From assembly GCA_001986395.2 (NCBI GenBank), contig MQVO02000001.1:930001-994000 (forward strand): a stretch of 64,000 nucleotides of DNA. The letters run 5' to 3'. Numbering within the stretch: position 1 is the stretch's first letter; each line of letters starts with the position of its first letter. Source of the stretch: Irpex lacteus (Eukaryota > Basidiomycota > Agaricomycetes > Polyporales > Irpicaceae). Shown one piece after another: positions 30,830 through 43,153 of the stretch. The notes under the pieces were generated by a model. That model searched no databases and was not told where the DNA came from. It worked only from the letters and a program-made list of their open reading frames with translations. The translations under genes were made by a program, and so were the position numbers.

Positions 30830-33800
30830 TCCGTAGCCTATCCTTAATGACGATAGCTTTGGTGGACGAGGAAACGTAGTGATAGTCGGTCGAGGCTTAG
30901 CATAGGAGATGAAGAGACACAGACGTCGAGTGGCATGACCGAGAAAAGACAGAATAAACGTGGCGAGGAGTGCGCGTGTGAGATCAGGGCCCATAGCAAG
31001 TACAAAAACTGGAGCATAGACGAATGCAACGGCAAGACCACAAACGAGGAGGCAGAAGCGTTCGGCTTGACTTGTGGCAAGATTGAAGGCCCAAGAGTCA
31101 GTGAAACGTCGACAGGACCAAGGGTAAGGGTGTGAGGTAGAAGCCGGAGTTATAGGCAATGTCAAAGGCGAGAGCGAAACCTTGAGAGCCGGCAAAAATA
31201 GTAGATCGTCCTGAATAGTATACAAAAGTCATGGCGGCGGGAGAGGCAGGAGAGCGAATAGAGAAGAGCGAGAGCACCGGCTTGAGAGGGGGGTTCGCTT
31301 TGAGGTAGAGGCTTCAGGTCGGTTGTGTAGATCGACTCGGAAGCGATGATGGGGACACGGACGAAGGCGGGAACGCGAGCACGACTTGGGCGTTGGGATG
31401 CACGCGAAGGTAGTGGTTTTGGATCGTAGATAGGAAAGTCTTAGGAGCAGAGGGGAGGCGGTCGAGGGGGATACAAGAAAGTCGGGTTGAAAGAGTCTTG
31501 AGGTTATGAGACGAAGTTAAATCTTACGTGACCATACGGGTCCAAGTGTAGAGAGAGGGTAAGAGTAGATAGCTGGGTGGGTATAGAGATACTGGGAACG
31601 ACTGAGACACATGTATATGTTGCAACGGGTGAGAGGGCGAAGGTGAAGGCACGATTGATGTTGGGCTTGGGATCTTTGTGGGACGGGAGGGACAATGAAT
31701 GTCACAAAGTAGGGTTTGAGCTTGAGGTGGACATACGGAGACATGCGGAGATGAAAATGAGGGTGCGGTAGAGGGCGGTGGCTGGGACACCATGGACGAG
31801 AATGAGAACGCCAGAGCGAGTGTGGAGGCGAGGATGGATAGGATAGGATTAGAAAATAGCTATAAGAGAGCTACAGGCGAGGATGAGGTCGTTGATGGAG
31901 AGAGGACGGTCGGCGACTTGAGGCGTGAGGGCAGGAGCGACAGTGGGGAAGGTATGAAAACGAGGCAGACATATAGGAGGTAGAAGGTGAAGGAGCAGGA
32001 TCGACGACCACGAGAGAGGAGAGGTATTCGGACGGAGGCTAGAGGCGTAAGCAGTGTGGAGTATATGGACATAGGCAGCGACGATTGGAAAGGCGGCGTG
32101 GCTCGCCGTGAAAGTCTCGTCATCAGGGAAACGTAGGCAGCGGGGGGCAGAAGCGACGGAGGATGAAGACGCGGATGTACGAGAAAACCAAGTCTGTGAT
32201 TGGGTCGGGGAACCAGGGGCTTGAGGTAAGACGTGAGCCGTAGGAAAGTTGAACTACGACGCAGGGATAGAGGCGGGGACACGAGATATGGCTTAGGCTT
32301 ATAGTGGATGCCATGTGCAGAGGTAGAAGTCGTGACGAGCGGAACTATGGCGACAATGGGGATTGAGTTGAGGGACTCGAGCACTGAGCTTGATGCGGAT
32401 GCGAATTGGCGAGTGGGAATGGGTGTGGTGTGGCCGTGAGAGGTTTGAGGTGTGCTGTAGGGGTGGTGTTTGAGTCATGAGCACGGGAGAGAGCGACGGC
32501 ATGAGGCAATGGGATGTAAAGAGACCAGAGGCTGGGGTAAAAGAGTACGAGGCGAGGTTCGAGTGATGGACCGACGAGAAGACGGCGGAAGCGTAAGCTT
32601 GAGCACAAGAGAGGGCGGGGGTATAGTGAAGGCAGATTCTCCGCTTGAGGCGGGTTTCATAGAGGACAAGGGCGCGGCAGAGTAAGGCAGTGCCTCTGGT
32701 GGGAGGCTGACGGCGACGTGGACGAAGGTACAAAGGCGACGGATTGAGAGACGACGTGGCTTGGTGCGAAAGTTACGCTGTCGAAAGGGAGTCGACGGGG
32801 TAGACACTATACGGAGTTGATGTAGAGCCGTACGAGAGGGTCTACATTGGGATTGACGTTGAGGTTGGAGGCGAGAGACTGAGGTGAAGACGTGAATCCC
32901 GCGGGGAGTCGAGCAATAGTGCGGGGGACGTATACGGAGACGCGAGGGGAGAGCTTGTATTTGAAGTAAGTGCGGCGTATGTTAGAGAGAGCAACGTCCA
33001 GAAGAGCGTGGCCGATGGCGAGGGAGTCGCGAGTGGGCAAGGCGGTAGGAGGAGGACAACCCTGGAGAGGAAGATGCGACGGGGCGTGCGGGGTATTTGT
33101 ACGCCCAGAGAACCAACATACCAAACAAACCCAAACGTCAGCCTCTTCACACTTCACGTCCGCTGCTTCTGTGATCATAGCCGTTCGACGTTCAACGATC
33201 GGCTTACCAGATATAGTAGTGCGACGTGATTTGCTGTATGGTCAACCGCGACGCGATTTCAGTGAGGCTGACTGGGGAGTAGTTCGACAGTGGCTGGCTG
33301 TATGCTGTAGAGGACGCATATTCCTTGCGAGGCAGCACCACGAGCATATGTCTAATTCGTGTCGTTTCCTATCCCGCTGCGCTCTATTCACTACCACGGG
33401 CTTCATCAGTTCCTGTTATGCTAACAGAAGGCTATCCCGCTGTTTCAACACAACGAACGCATTATGCTTCACACTAATCCCTGTGACAGTCCTTGTCAGT
33501 TATGCTCTGCGACAAGAAAATGGGACAAGCAACTTCTCGTATGCGCCTTGTGAAATTACTTAACACGCGTATGAGTTCAGATCTTTCTCATCCTCGAGAC
33601 TTGGACGAAGGCCGCTCAATCCAAGCGGCCAGACCAGACGATGTGGGCAAGGAGGATGAGAATTCGAGTGGAAGATGCGGCTGTCAGCCGCCATTCGCCT
33701 CAAATGGATTCGGACCGAGGTTTCTCCGCACGGATCAGCCTCTAGATCTAGCGCCCTCGGGCTGTCAAACGTCAGCCGCGTCCGTGACTCCGCTTTACTC

Positions 33801-33850
33801 TTGACACCAGCCTGAACCACAAAACCCAAAGCGTGTGTGGGGGACTTTTG
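30830..33850 (-). repeat. pyrimidine-rich repeat element, copy B
   Basis: Read on the minus strand, it opens (at 33850 and below) with the same stretch as copies A and C, including GAGGGCGCTAG and CTCGGTCCGAATCC. It then has TAAGCCGATCGTTGAACGTC and GAAGCAGCGGACGTGAAGTG, and the block GGCTGACGTTTGGGTTTGTT followed by GTACAAATACCCCGC. Below about 33080 the strand is pyrimidine-rich for over 2 kb. I did not find the 210-bp tandem array or the 3' end motif of A and C, so this copy is probably a different or truncated variant. ORFs inside are low complexity and not conserved. Confidence 0.65.
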
Positions 33851-34394
33851 AGCGAATGAGATATAGATCAGGCATCTATAACCTGGACGGGTTGCATCTA
33901 CAGTCAATCCTTGGTACTTGGGGAGTATCGATCATAGGGTAGGAAGAAACATGCACGTTACTTCGGTGCGTGAGGGATATGGCCATAGTAAATCCCGGCG
34001 AAGCATGCTTTCCGAGTCTAGCATTCTTCATAAGCAGTGCACACTACTTCAGTCGTCTCGAGAAGAATATAAGGGCGTTAGTTTACTTATGCCATCGACC
34101 GTACTGCGACGCGAGTGCTTTCGGTTCGAGCTCGAAGAAGCGCCCTACCCCACGGCCAATGTTTGGATCTATTTACATCACAGGTATGAGTACGATTTTA
34201 TAAGATGGAGCACACAGCGCAGCGAGTAACAATATGATACAACAGTAGAGACACGATAGGAACGAGACAGTAGTAAAAGGAAGATTAGCTGTCTGTTGAC
34301 CGCCAATCCGTTATGGGATCCCAGATCTACAAAGTATCCCGACCTCTCCATACTACAAGCGGGAGGCACCAGCGACTTGAACCTCGCCGCACCC
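33851..34394. other. intergenic region
   Basis: Between repeat copy B and the stop of ISG12-like paralogue 4. No gene, repeat or RNA recognised; short plus-strand ORFs at 33918-34229 lack features. Confidence 0.35.
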
Positions 34395-35101
34395 CTAGTT
34401 CTGTATGGTGGAAGCCCCAGCACCACCGTTGCGAGCCTGTAGTACATTTCGAATGTTCTGCGTCTGCATGGCTGTTTGCATTGCTAGCAACTGCGCATTG
34501 ACGATCTGCTCTTGAGCGAAGCGCAGAACTGTCCTGTGAGTGTTGACGAGCGTGTCCGCGATTTGCTTGCTGAAAGCGATGCCAAGCACCGACATCGCCC
34601 CTAGTTGTACGACACCTCCAAGGATGGCGGCTCCCGCCCCTCCCATAGCAGCGCCTTGCAGCAGTGCAAAGAGGCTCCCAGCCGCTACGGACCCCATGCT
34701 CGCTTGCCAGGCGGCAGCGAGAGATCCTACATGCAACATCGGATGGTTAGAGATAAATGAAATGCCACGAACGCTTTGACTAAGTAACCTGCAATGGGCC
34801 CTGCGGCGCCAAACCCTGCAGCACCGAGTAGAGGGCAAAGGACGATTACTGGGGCGATGAACACCACACCACAAGCAATGACAAGACAAGTCTGCTTTGG
34901 ATTGTCAGTGATTACGGTGACGGTGTCCTCCCCAACGTCTTTGGCTTTCTGCAAGAATTGCTTTGCAGTCTCGAGGAGCGACTTGACCACCGTCTGGTGT
35001 CCATCTTCCTGGCCTGAGGTCTGCTAGCGGAGTTAGACACGAGTTGTGCGATTTATGAATCAACTTACGTTCTAGATCAACAGAGGGATGGTAACATCCA
35101 T
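34395..35101 (-). CDS. ISG12/IFI6-16 family protein, paralogue 4 (best-conserved)
   Basis: The clearest member of the family here. Exon reading: VVKSLLETAKQFLQKAKDVG, then TCLVIACGVVFIAPVIVLCP and LLGAAGFGAAGPIAG. A GTTACT donor follows, then SLAAAWQASMGSVAAGSLFA and LLQGAAMGGAGAAILGGVVQ, then a helical tail with repeated Gln (MQTAMQTQNIRNVLQARNG). Gly- and Ala-rich double membrane helices with 'AAGPIAG...W.A.MGSVAAGSLFALLQ.AAMGG' are diagnostic of the 6-16 family. The start is unresolved: the frame has no ATG in the main exon, and a tiny first exon (ATG at 35101, then a weak GTTACC donor) would fit. A TATA-like TTTATATT lies at about 35181. The gene sits between repeat copies B and C. Confidence 0.8.
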
Positions 35102-35649
35102 GGAGGAAGCTTGTCGTGGTGAGCGAGAGTGGGAGAGAGTGAGTGTATGGCTCGAGGTATGAGTTGGACGTACCGCAAGCTTTATATTGTGGTCTGGGGC
35201 GTACGCCGCGTTGCACCAGCATGCCATGCTGTCGCCCAAACTTTTATTCTTGGTGGCGTGAGAGCAATTAGAAGACAGTGACGGAGTGATCCTCGCTGCG
35301 CAGCCCGGGTCAGAAGAATCCCTTTAGATTCTCTCAAAGCCGCCCAAGGAGATGTCCGCCTCGTTTCGGGGTACACCTGCACAACAACTGTTTGATTTCT
35401 TGACTGCGTAGTCGAAGTAGCTTCTGCGCTGCGCCTCTGAGAAAGGTCCACGCGCATCTATTATGCGAGATATAGAGCGTTGAGATGCTGGAGGGGCGGT
35501 TTCTTCAATAGTCCCGAGTAGACGAGGGCGGCTGACTACAAGGCTCGGATAGTGAGGTGTGAGGCGTAGTGCTGGACGCGTACGTATACAGTGACGAGAT
35601 CCGGTAGGTGAGTAAACGAGAAGAGAGTTTGAATTTGGTGGCCGAAGAG
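35102..35649. other. intergenic region
   Basis: Promoter side of ISG12-like paralogue 4 and the flank of repeat copy C. It has no supported gene. The ORF at 35182-35457 shows no conserved features. Confidence 0.35.
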
Positions 35650-38600
35650 TCAGACAACCACAAAGAGAAACACAAGTCCAACGAGACTGCCGAGGAACTG
35701 CACTGATCTGTCGACTTGTAATCAAGATATGGCTAAGCAGGCAAGATAGGATCGATGGTTCGACAAGCCAAGAGTTTTGCGCACCAAGTCGCTGCTGGCG
35801 ATCCATCCGTGTCCCAAGTGGTCTTCTCGTCGTGCAATGGTAAAACACCAGCATAGCGAGGTAGCTTCAGGGTGCTTACGCAAGTCATGGCTTCTCTGCA
35901 CCGGCGTGGTGTAGAAATTGTCTCCGAGGGCCAAGTACAGGAGCTAAAGTCGCAGAGAGGGTATTAGTAACCAGACGAGAACAACGCCACTCTCAAGAAG
36001 AACAAGTGGCTGAGTGATGGACTTGAAGCCTGAATCGTCCGGTTTGCGACGTTTTTACATGATCCTACCAATGAACGTGATACCAGTGACGCGAATATCG
36101 TTGCAGGGGGCTTTGAACCCGGAACAGACAACGGCTGGACATTATCTGCACGTCACTTCAGCGAGTGTCGAACGGGATGGGACAATGGTCCAATGAGTAC
36201 AATCGGTGATGATAGGAAAAGAACAATCGAACACTGTCCACGTACCGTTTGCGATGGTGACACTAGAGGAACGAGGGTGGTGTCGGCGGCAACCTTGGGC
36301 CATAGTAAAAGTTTGAGGCGAAGTTGGAAGCTCAGGCAGAGATGCCAGCGGAGGCGAGAGGATGCAGAAGCTAGCAGGATCGAAGAACGCAGGTGGGGCC
36401 TGAGGCCTGAGATACAAAAGAGCGAGGACAAAGGCGAGGATGCAGACTAGAACAGTCGAGGGAGTTCGGGCCGTGGGTAGGATAGACGACGAACGGGAAG
36501 TTAATGATATGGGAGCAAGAAGTACGCGGCCTGATGGCTTGGGTACGAGGGCTTGAGGGCTTCCCAGTGAGCGATGGACGGTATGAGAGCTTGGGGTTAT
36601 GTGCGGATGGACGGAGAGGAGTGCAAGAGAATCGAATTGAGGATTATAATGTGTGCAGGATGAGGACGGCAAGGAGGATAGACGAGTGAAGATACCAGAG
36701 TAGGCGAAGGCATAAGATGAGGTAAGGGCTACGGCAGAGGCGGCGACAAGAGCGCGGATTGGCCTCGAAGTGCGGGCTTGAGGGCTTGAGAGGCTGACGA
36801 TACGAAAGCTTGTTCGGATCGGTGACCGGTGTGGGGTCGAAGACGGATTCGCGATGGAATGCGAGAGGTTGTGTTGCGGGTTGAACTGTGTACAGGATGA
36901 GGACAGTAGGACAGAGGGGCGATTTAAGACACGGTGATTGGTGAAGGCAGGAGATGAGGTAAGGCAGAGGCCGCAACAAGAGAGTGGATTGGCCTTAAGG
37001 TGCGGGTTTGAGGACTTGAGGGTCGACGGTATGAGAGCTCGTGGTTCAGTTCGTATTGATGGCAGGCGAATATGGACATGCGATGGAGTGCAAGAGACTT
37101 AGATTGAAGATCAGGCTGCGCGTAAGACGATGGTGGCAAAGGTGGGAACGAGTTAAGACACAAGGGGGTAAAGCCATGAGAGGGGGCAGGACAACGACAG
37201 AGGTGGCGGCATGCTTGAAGTGCGGGCTTGACGACTTGAGGGGTCAACAGCGTGAGAGCTTGAGCTAAAGACCAGGATCGGGTCGATGGCGAAAGTGGGA
37301 ATGTACGCGAAGACAGATGTGTGATGGAATGCGAGAGGCCGAGCTAGAGGGCTAGACCATGAGCACGATGAGGCCCGAGGGAGGAGGAGTGAGTGTCGGC
37401 ACAAGAGCAGGTGAAGGTACGTGAAAGGGTAAAACAATAGCGGAGGTGGCGATAAGAACGTGGATTGGCTTTGAAGTGCGGGCTTGAGGACTTGAGGAAC
37501 GACGGTATGCAAGCTGGAGGTTATGTAAGTTCGGATCGATGGCAAGCGTGGGGGTGAAGACAGAGGTGCGATGGAGTACGAGAGGTTTGAACTGAGGATT
37601 GGGCCGCGTTAAGACACGATAGTAGGTGAAAGCATGTGAGACGGTGGAGACCACGACGGAGGTGGCGGCAAGAGCATGGATTGGGGGATTGGAGTTGAAG
37701 GTCGAGCGCGAGGGCTTGAGGGCTTGAAGAGTTGAAAATGGACGGTGGACGGTGTGAGAACTTGAGGTATGGTGGAGGACGGCAGGGATGAATAGGTGAG
37801 TTAGGACGCGAGAGAAGGCAAAGGGACGAGGAGGGAACGACAACGGAGAGGTGAGCGCAGGTTGGCCTTGAAGTACGGACAATGATGACGAGCTTATGGA
37901 TAGGCTTGGGCCGACGGGGAAGACAGTGAGAGGATGACGTCGGTTTGAGAGACGGTTTGAAGTTAAGGCGCATAGGTTTGAGTTGCGGGCATGTTTGAGG
38001 ACGATGGTCAGGTAAGAACACGATTATGGGAGAGGCGATGGGTGTATGATAAGGAGATACAAGTCTTGTGCGTAGTTGAAAACGGTGAGGACGAGGGTAA
38101 TGGTGCCATGGGCTGAACGTGGAAGAGGTGAGGGACGAAGGCGTGAGCTTGAACACGGGGATATCGAGGGGTTTGTATGATGAGCGGGTAAGCAGACGGC
38201 GAATATACATATATATGTTTGAGGGGCAAGGCGTGATCTTGAGCGCGAGAGATGGCGGCAGCATTGTTCGAATATAGTGGCAGAATCGACGACGACGAGG
38301 GCTAGGACAGAGGCGACGGTAAGCGACAGCTTGAGAGACGGCGGAGCTTGATTTGAGGTTTTGTTGTCGGGCAAGAGCAGGTAGGAGACTGTATAGAACG
38401 ATGCGTGCAGTGGTGTACGAGAGGGTGTACGTTGGCATCGACGCCGAGGACTCTAAACACAGTGTGAGGGCGTGAGCCACGGGAGCATCGGGCAATGGAG
38501 CGGGATGAGAAAGGCATGAGAGGATGCTTGGGTGCGTGATAGCACGGCGGCTGGAAGAGCGACTAGGATGGGGAGGAGTTGAGGGAGCCGAGGATATTGA

Positions 38601-39850
38601 GGCTGACCTGACATGTGGGTAGAATAGAGTCTGGGTTGGAGACATGAAGGAGAACAAGACCCTCAGTGAAGGTCTGAGTCGCGTGCCGTATCCAGAGCAG
38701 AGGCAGAGTGGGCGATTTTGGCGAGGATCCGGGAGAGCATAAAGTCAGCCGCTTTGAGGGCGACGTGGTTCGAGGTCGGGGTTTGGTCGTTGGAGGAGAG
38801 TAGGTGCGGGTAGCCGCGTCGGATGGAGGGGGTTTGTACGAGAGTCTACGTTGGAGTCGGCATCAGAGACGAGGGGCTAAGTTGAAGGCGTACGCCATGA
38901 GGAGTTGAACAGCAGGGCAGGATGACGAAGGAGGCACGAGAGGATCCTTGGGGTTGAAGCGAGTGGCGCTAGAGAGAGCGACGACTAGAAGGGCAAGGAG
39001 GATGGGGAGGAGTCGAAGGTGACCCTGGGTGGGCAAGGTGGTGGTAGGAGGACAACCCTGCAGAAGAGGACGCGACAGGGAATGCGGGGTATTTGTACGC
39101 CAGAAACCCAACCTACCAAACAAACCCAAACGTCAGCCTCTTCACACTTCACGTCCGCCGCTTCTGTGATAACAGATGTTCGACGTTCAACGATCGGCTT
39201 ACCTGATATGGTAGTGCGCTGTGATTTGCTGTTTGTCTAACTACGACGGGATTTCCTCACGAGGCTGACTGGAGAGTGGTTCGACAGTGGCTGGCTATGC
39301 CATAGATTGTTTCCAATGGCAGCATATATCCAGCTCATTCTGCCAGTGCTCGACATTTGTTCCCGCGTCGTTCACGCGAGCAGCGCCGCACTGTCCTGTG
39401 TTTCAACACCACGGCCTTTGAGCCCTCTTCCCATGTCAACAATAAGCCCATTCTTCTGTGTCAACCCGACGCATACGACCTGTTCAGCGCGCATACTGAC
39501 TCGGAGGCACTCGATGTCAGCTATACCAGCGTTCTGTACCAAAAGAGCAGACGGTACTTCTCGCTTTCTCATAACCAGCTTGCATTGCAGCCAGCGGTAA
39601 CGCCATTGACAATCCAAACAACTAGCCAAACCAGACGATATGGGCAAGGAAGATGAGAATTGGAGTGGAAGATGCGGCTGTCGGCCATTGCCTCAAAAGG
39701 ACTTGGACCGAGACTTCTCCGTACGGATCATCACTCTGGCGCCCTCGGAGGTGTCGAACAGGCAAGTCCGCGTCGGCTTTGCTCTTGACACCAACCCAGC
39801 TCTACTTCAGGCAAACTCTTGCGGCCGACTACCTCAGCTAGAACGCGGGA
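35650..39850 (-). repeat. pyrimidine-rich repeat element, copy C
   Basis: Inverted relative to copy A and matching it at both ends. The 5' end on the minus strand, from about 39845 down, has TGAGGTAGTCGGCCGCAAGA and CTCGGTCCAAGTCC. The middle block at about 39070-39235 has AAACAGCAAATCACAGCGCA and TAAGCCGATCGTTGAACGTC. The 3' end has CTTGGCTTGTCGAACCATCG near 35765 and GGCAGTCTCGTTGGACTTG near 35688. Between them are pyrimidine-rich sequence and a tandem array. Total about 4.2 kb, similar to copy A. No transposase-like ORF is present. Part of the 5' region, about 39250-39640, also matches copy A at 9500-9780 (GGCAGCATATATCC..GCTCAT). Confidence 0.75.
36530..37890 (-). repeat. degenerate tandem array, unit about 220 bp (copy C)
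   Basis: On the plus strand the anchor GGATTGGCCT..AAGTGCGGGC followed by TTGAGGACTTGAG recurs near 36755, 36983, 37208, 37462, 37676 and 37859. Spacing is about 183 to 254 bp. It is the reverse complement of the anchor in copy A's array, and the sequences between anchors also match loosely (ACGGTATG, CGATGG-GTGAGAGG). Confidence 0.7.
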
Positions 39851-39953
39851 TATGGATACATATTGTAAGGATTACCAGCTATCTTTTTACTTGAGGCTGA
39901 CCCTTCTTGTTGGTAGAAATATCCGCACAGCAAGCTATCACGACACGCCGACA

Positions 39954-41380
39954 ATGTCGTTGCAAGACATGAACGCGGCCTCCACGTCTTCGCTCGCCTC
40001 ACCAATACCATATACACCCTCAGCATCCTCAATTAGCCATCGTACCCGCCTCGCACCGCTCATCTCTCAGCTGCGCCGCGTCACACCACGCGTACCATTC
40101 TGGCACCTGGCAGCACATCGAATACCGACCCTATGGAGTTTGTACAGAGGATTGTTGAAGGTGGCTCCGAGTGATGAGGTGAGAGCCTTTACGTTTCCAA
40201 GACCCTAGAAGCGAGGGCTGACAGTGAGAAAGCGAAGATCCGTAGACATGTCTCTGCCAAGTTTCGTCAGAACAGACATTTGACGAGTCCGGCCCAGACG
40301 AAGGAGCAACTTTTAAAAGCTGAACGAGTGCGTTCTTCTATTTCTATGGCGCTCGAAACTTTACTCACGTACCCTCGCGTTGCTTCGCAGCTCATTGACC
40401 TTTGCAACCTCGCACGGGACGGCGACCAACGTTCCAAAGCCATCGTAGAACGATACAGCAGGCTCATAGCAGGACGCAGAGAGAACGAAAGCTGGGAGAG
40501 AGCAGCGGCCAAGGCTATAGTACGTCTTACCCACCAACGTCTCATCTCGTTCACCAACGCGTCCTTTATCCTAGCGCCACCAGACATTCCTCCGCAACCG
40601 CCCCATCATAACAGGCTACTTCCGCCCCTCCCTCTTCAACCGTGCCCTTCCCCGACTCAAGCCCCAACCAGTACATATCACCATGATGATAAGTCGACGT
40701 AGGAAAAACCGTACCACAAGGATGGAGGAGTATCCCGTGTTGCGGGAGCACCTTCTGGACGTGCAGAGGGAGGCAGCGTTTGAGAAGGCGTTATTGAAGG
40801 AGAATATCGAGCCTGTTTTTGAAGGGTCAACACAACAATGGAGTACGTACTTTCCATTGGTCTTAATACCAGAATTGGGGAAATGAGGCTGACTCTTACT
40901 TAACTTGGACGTCTAGCCGCCCCAATCATAGACCACCAACGCATCCTCCGCAACTCCTTCAACGCCGATGTCGACCGCCTCCAATCCTCCTTCCCACCTC
41001 CCCTCATAGAAAAGATCCAAGAAGCTCAACGCGAACGACATTTCAACAAACTGCGCGAACGACGACGCGAGCTCAAAGGCGAGGTTCTCCAAAGGACTGT
41101 TAAACGTGCGAACAAAGGTCCGCCTGCGCATGTGTTGAGTAGGATGAGCGAGGAGGAGAAGAGGTTGGATGAGATTGCGAGGAGCAATGTTAGTGAGGTT
41201 GGGTATGTGGGGTATGCGAAGATGAAGAGGGGGTGGAAGTTGAAGGAGGATCCGTGGAAGAGGGAAGATGGACCTAAGGAGAAACAGGAAGAGTTGAAGG
41301 CTGCTGAGAGGGAGATTGAAAAGGAGAATAGGAGGCGAAGAGAGGAATGGGAGAAGCAGAGTGGGGCTGACAATAGTTAA
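39954..41380 (+). CDS. LYR motif protein, Cup1-like N-terminal domain
   Basis: Five exons or so. The start is MSLQDMNAASTSSLASPIPY at 39954. The LYR motif follows: HRIPTLWSLYRGLLKVAPSD, then after an intron EKAKIRRHVSAKFRQNRHLT. A second intron (about 40519-40573, GTACGT...CTAG) leads into RHQTFLRNRPIITGYFRPSL, FNRALPRLKPQP and an IEEY-like segment. That order is typical of fungal LYR proteins of the Cup1-like group, which are mitochondrial and linked to complex I/Fe-S or acyl-carrier functions in related LYR proteins. The C-terminal third is a charged helix (ERRRELKGEVLQRTVKRANK; EIEKENRRRREEWEKQ). Exact function is unknown. Confidence 0.75.
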
Positions 41381-41534
41381 TGTAGATGGCCAGGATTGAT
41401 TAAGCATGGTGAGTGTTGCACAGTACATTCACATCCTAATCTTCTGAACTACATTGCTTACACAAGTTTCTCGCTGCAGAATGAATGCGATTGGGGTACT
41501 ATAATACAATGTTTCTATTGTCTTTCACTCAGCT

Positions 41535-41935
41535 TCAAACAGTGTTGTTGGCATGAAGCGAGTCCTCCTCCGCCGACTCCCTCAACACCTGCTCCTTCTT
41601 AGTCCTCCCCGTCCCAGGTGCACCCAGCACTCCCTCCTCCTCAGGAGCACTCTCCTCGAACTCCCAAGCCCCCTCCTTCTTCCCAGGGTTTTTGCGATCT
41701 GATGATAACTCGAATGGCTGATTCTACAAACGAAGGGGCACAGTCAGTAGTGGCAACAAGCTGAGAGTGGTTGACGACATACGCTGGGAACATCCCGCAA
41801 ATACTCGTCGTTGATGTCGTGGTCTGTCACCGCTGGTCTGCCGATAGTCTGCTCGGCCTTCTTAAACTTGCGGTTATCGTCTGTGTAGACGGCGTCGCTG
41901 TCTGCGCGGAGGTCGTTGCGGCGGATTTGGCTCAT
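41535..41935 (-). CDS. small acidic hypothetical protein, 113 residues
   Basis: Two exons, 41783-41935 and 41535-41723, join in frame. The product starts MSQIRRNDLRADSDAVYTDD and is hydrophilic throughout, with a Glu-rich middle (WEFEESAPEEEGVLG) and no membrane segment or signal. It is convergent with the LYR gene, with 154 bp between stops. A TATA box (TTTATATAA) at 42015-42023 stands about 80 bp upstream of the start, which supports the start choice. I do not recognise the family. Confidence 0.65.
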
Positions 41936-43153
41936 GGTGTGTATGTGCGAGTAGAGGTGAGATGGTTTCAAAGGAGGTGGACGGTCTGTTGTTGAGTAAG
42001 CTGAGCTTGAGAGGTTTATATAACGCACTGTGGATGCGTTTTGCGTCATGGGTGACTGCTCTCCACCTCAGTAGCCAATAACCGCCACGGCCGGCATACT
42101 CTACGCGCTTCGCTTTCGAAGACACCTTCCCCGTTTGGAAGGTACCGCTCCTTTTTTGTAATGCCGCGCTCCAAATTCAGACTCGGCCGCATTCGACGGC
42201 TGGCCAGCAAACAGCAACGCCATTTTGTGCAAGTTTTACGTTCGCAGCCGTAGAGATAGCCAGACGCGGTGTATTCGAAGTGGCTGACGTTTATCTACCT
42301 AATTTTAATCGAATTTCTCGCACCATACAAGACATCGGAGTCGTGGGATACTACTGCACAGCGCCTGACGGTGAATATTTATCTGGCGCCTGCCCTATTT
42401 CTTTTCTCAAACCACGACAGCCTCAAGCTTGCGATGCTCATCCACTACAGAACACCTCGCGTGTTTCTTCTCATGAGCGGGTTAAGGTCTGAGGAAACGG
42501 CCCTCCAATCGATTCGAGACGGATTATGCGTCAAATCGCAAAGCCACTCACCAGAAAATCAACTCTAGCGCATACTTATTCCTGAAGACCCGCGAGTTAG
42601 CAAGGGGCGGCGATTCCTACAAACTTAGGATCCATGGGCTTTTAACTTCGCGGTGAGGGGGTGCGTCGAGTTTGACAGTGTGGCGGGTCTTTTGGTACGA
42701 TATGCGCGCCCTGTTCCACGGACCATCCATCGCGTCCTCCTGCCGACTATGTTGGCAGGACGTACGAGGAAGGTTAGGAGCTTCGCTATCGGCATGTCGA
42801 ACCATTGAGTTCAATTCGCGAGTCCTCCCGCTCCTTTCGAGGTGCGGTGAAACTCAATTCAGACTACTCTGCGGCTGTCGTGGTTGACGATCAATTTTTT
42901 TACTACCTTCCTCCCTTCGCGGGAAGTTTTGAATGCGCCTGTATACGACTCATTGCCAATGTAGGACCGCCGACGGTTGTTTCAAAAACTAGTGCGAATG
43001 TCTGGAATGCTACGAGATACTGAGATTAGAATTAGTACAGGGTGGGATATACAAACTACTTATGCAGATACTACTAGTCCCATGGTCCATGGTCCAAGTC
43101 CGAGAATGTCACTACTAGCACACAGGTATACTATCTTACATCACTCACGAGCC
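41936..43153. other. intergenic region
   Basis: It contains the promoter of the small acidic gene and the 3' UTR of the next minus-strand gene. Near 42275 is GAAGTGGCTGACGTTT, which resembles the opening of the conserved block in the repeat elements, so a short relic is possible. No gene supported. Confidence 0.35.
42015..42023 (-). promoter_or_regulatory. TATA box of the 41535-41935 gene
   Basis: The palindromic-like TTTATATAA reads as a TATA box on the minus strand about 80-88 bp upstream of the ATG at 41935. Confidence 0.5.

Noticed and set aside
37521..38657. 378-residue minus-strand ORF
   Set aside because: Same reason: low-complexity reading of the pyrimidine-rich strand in copy C, overlapping several other open frames.
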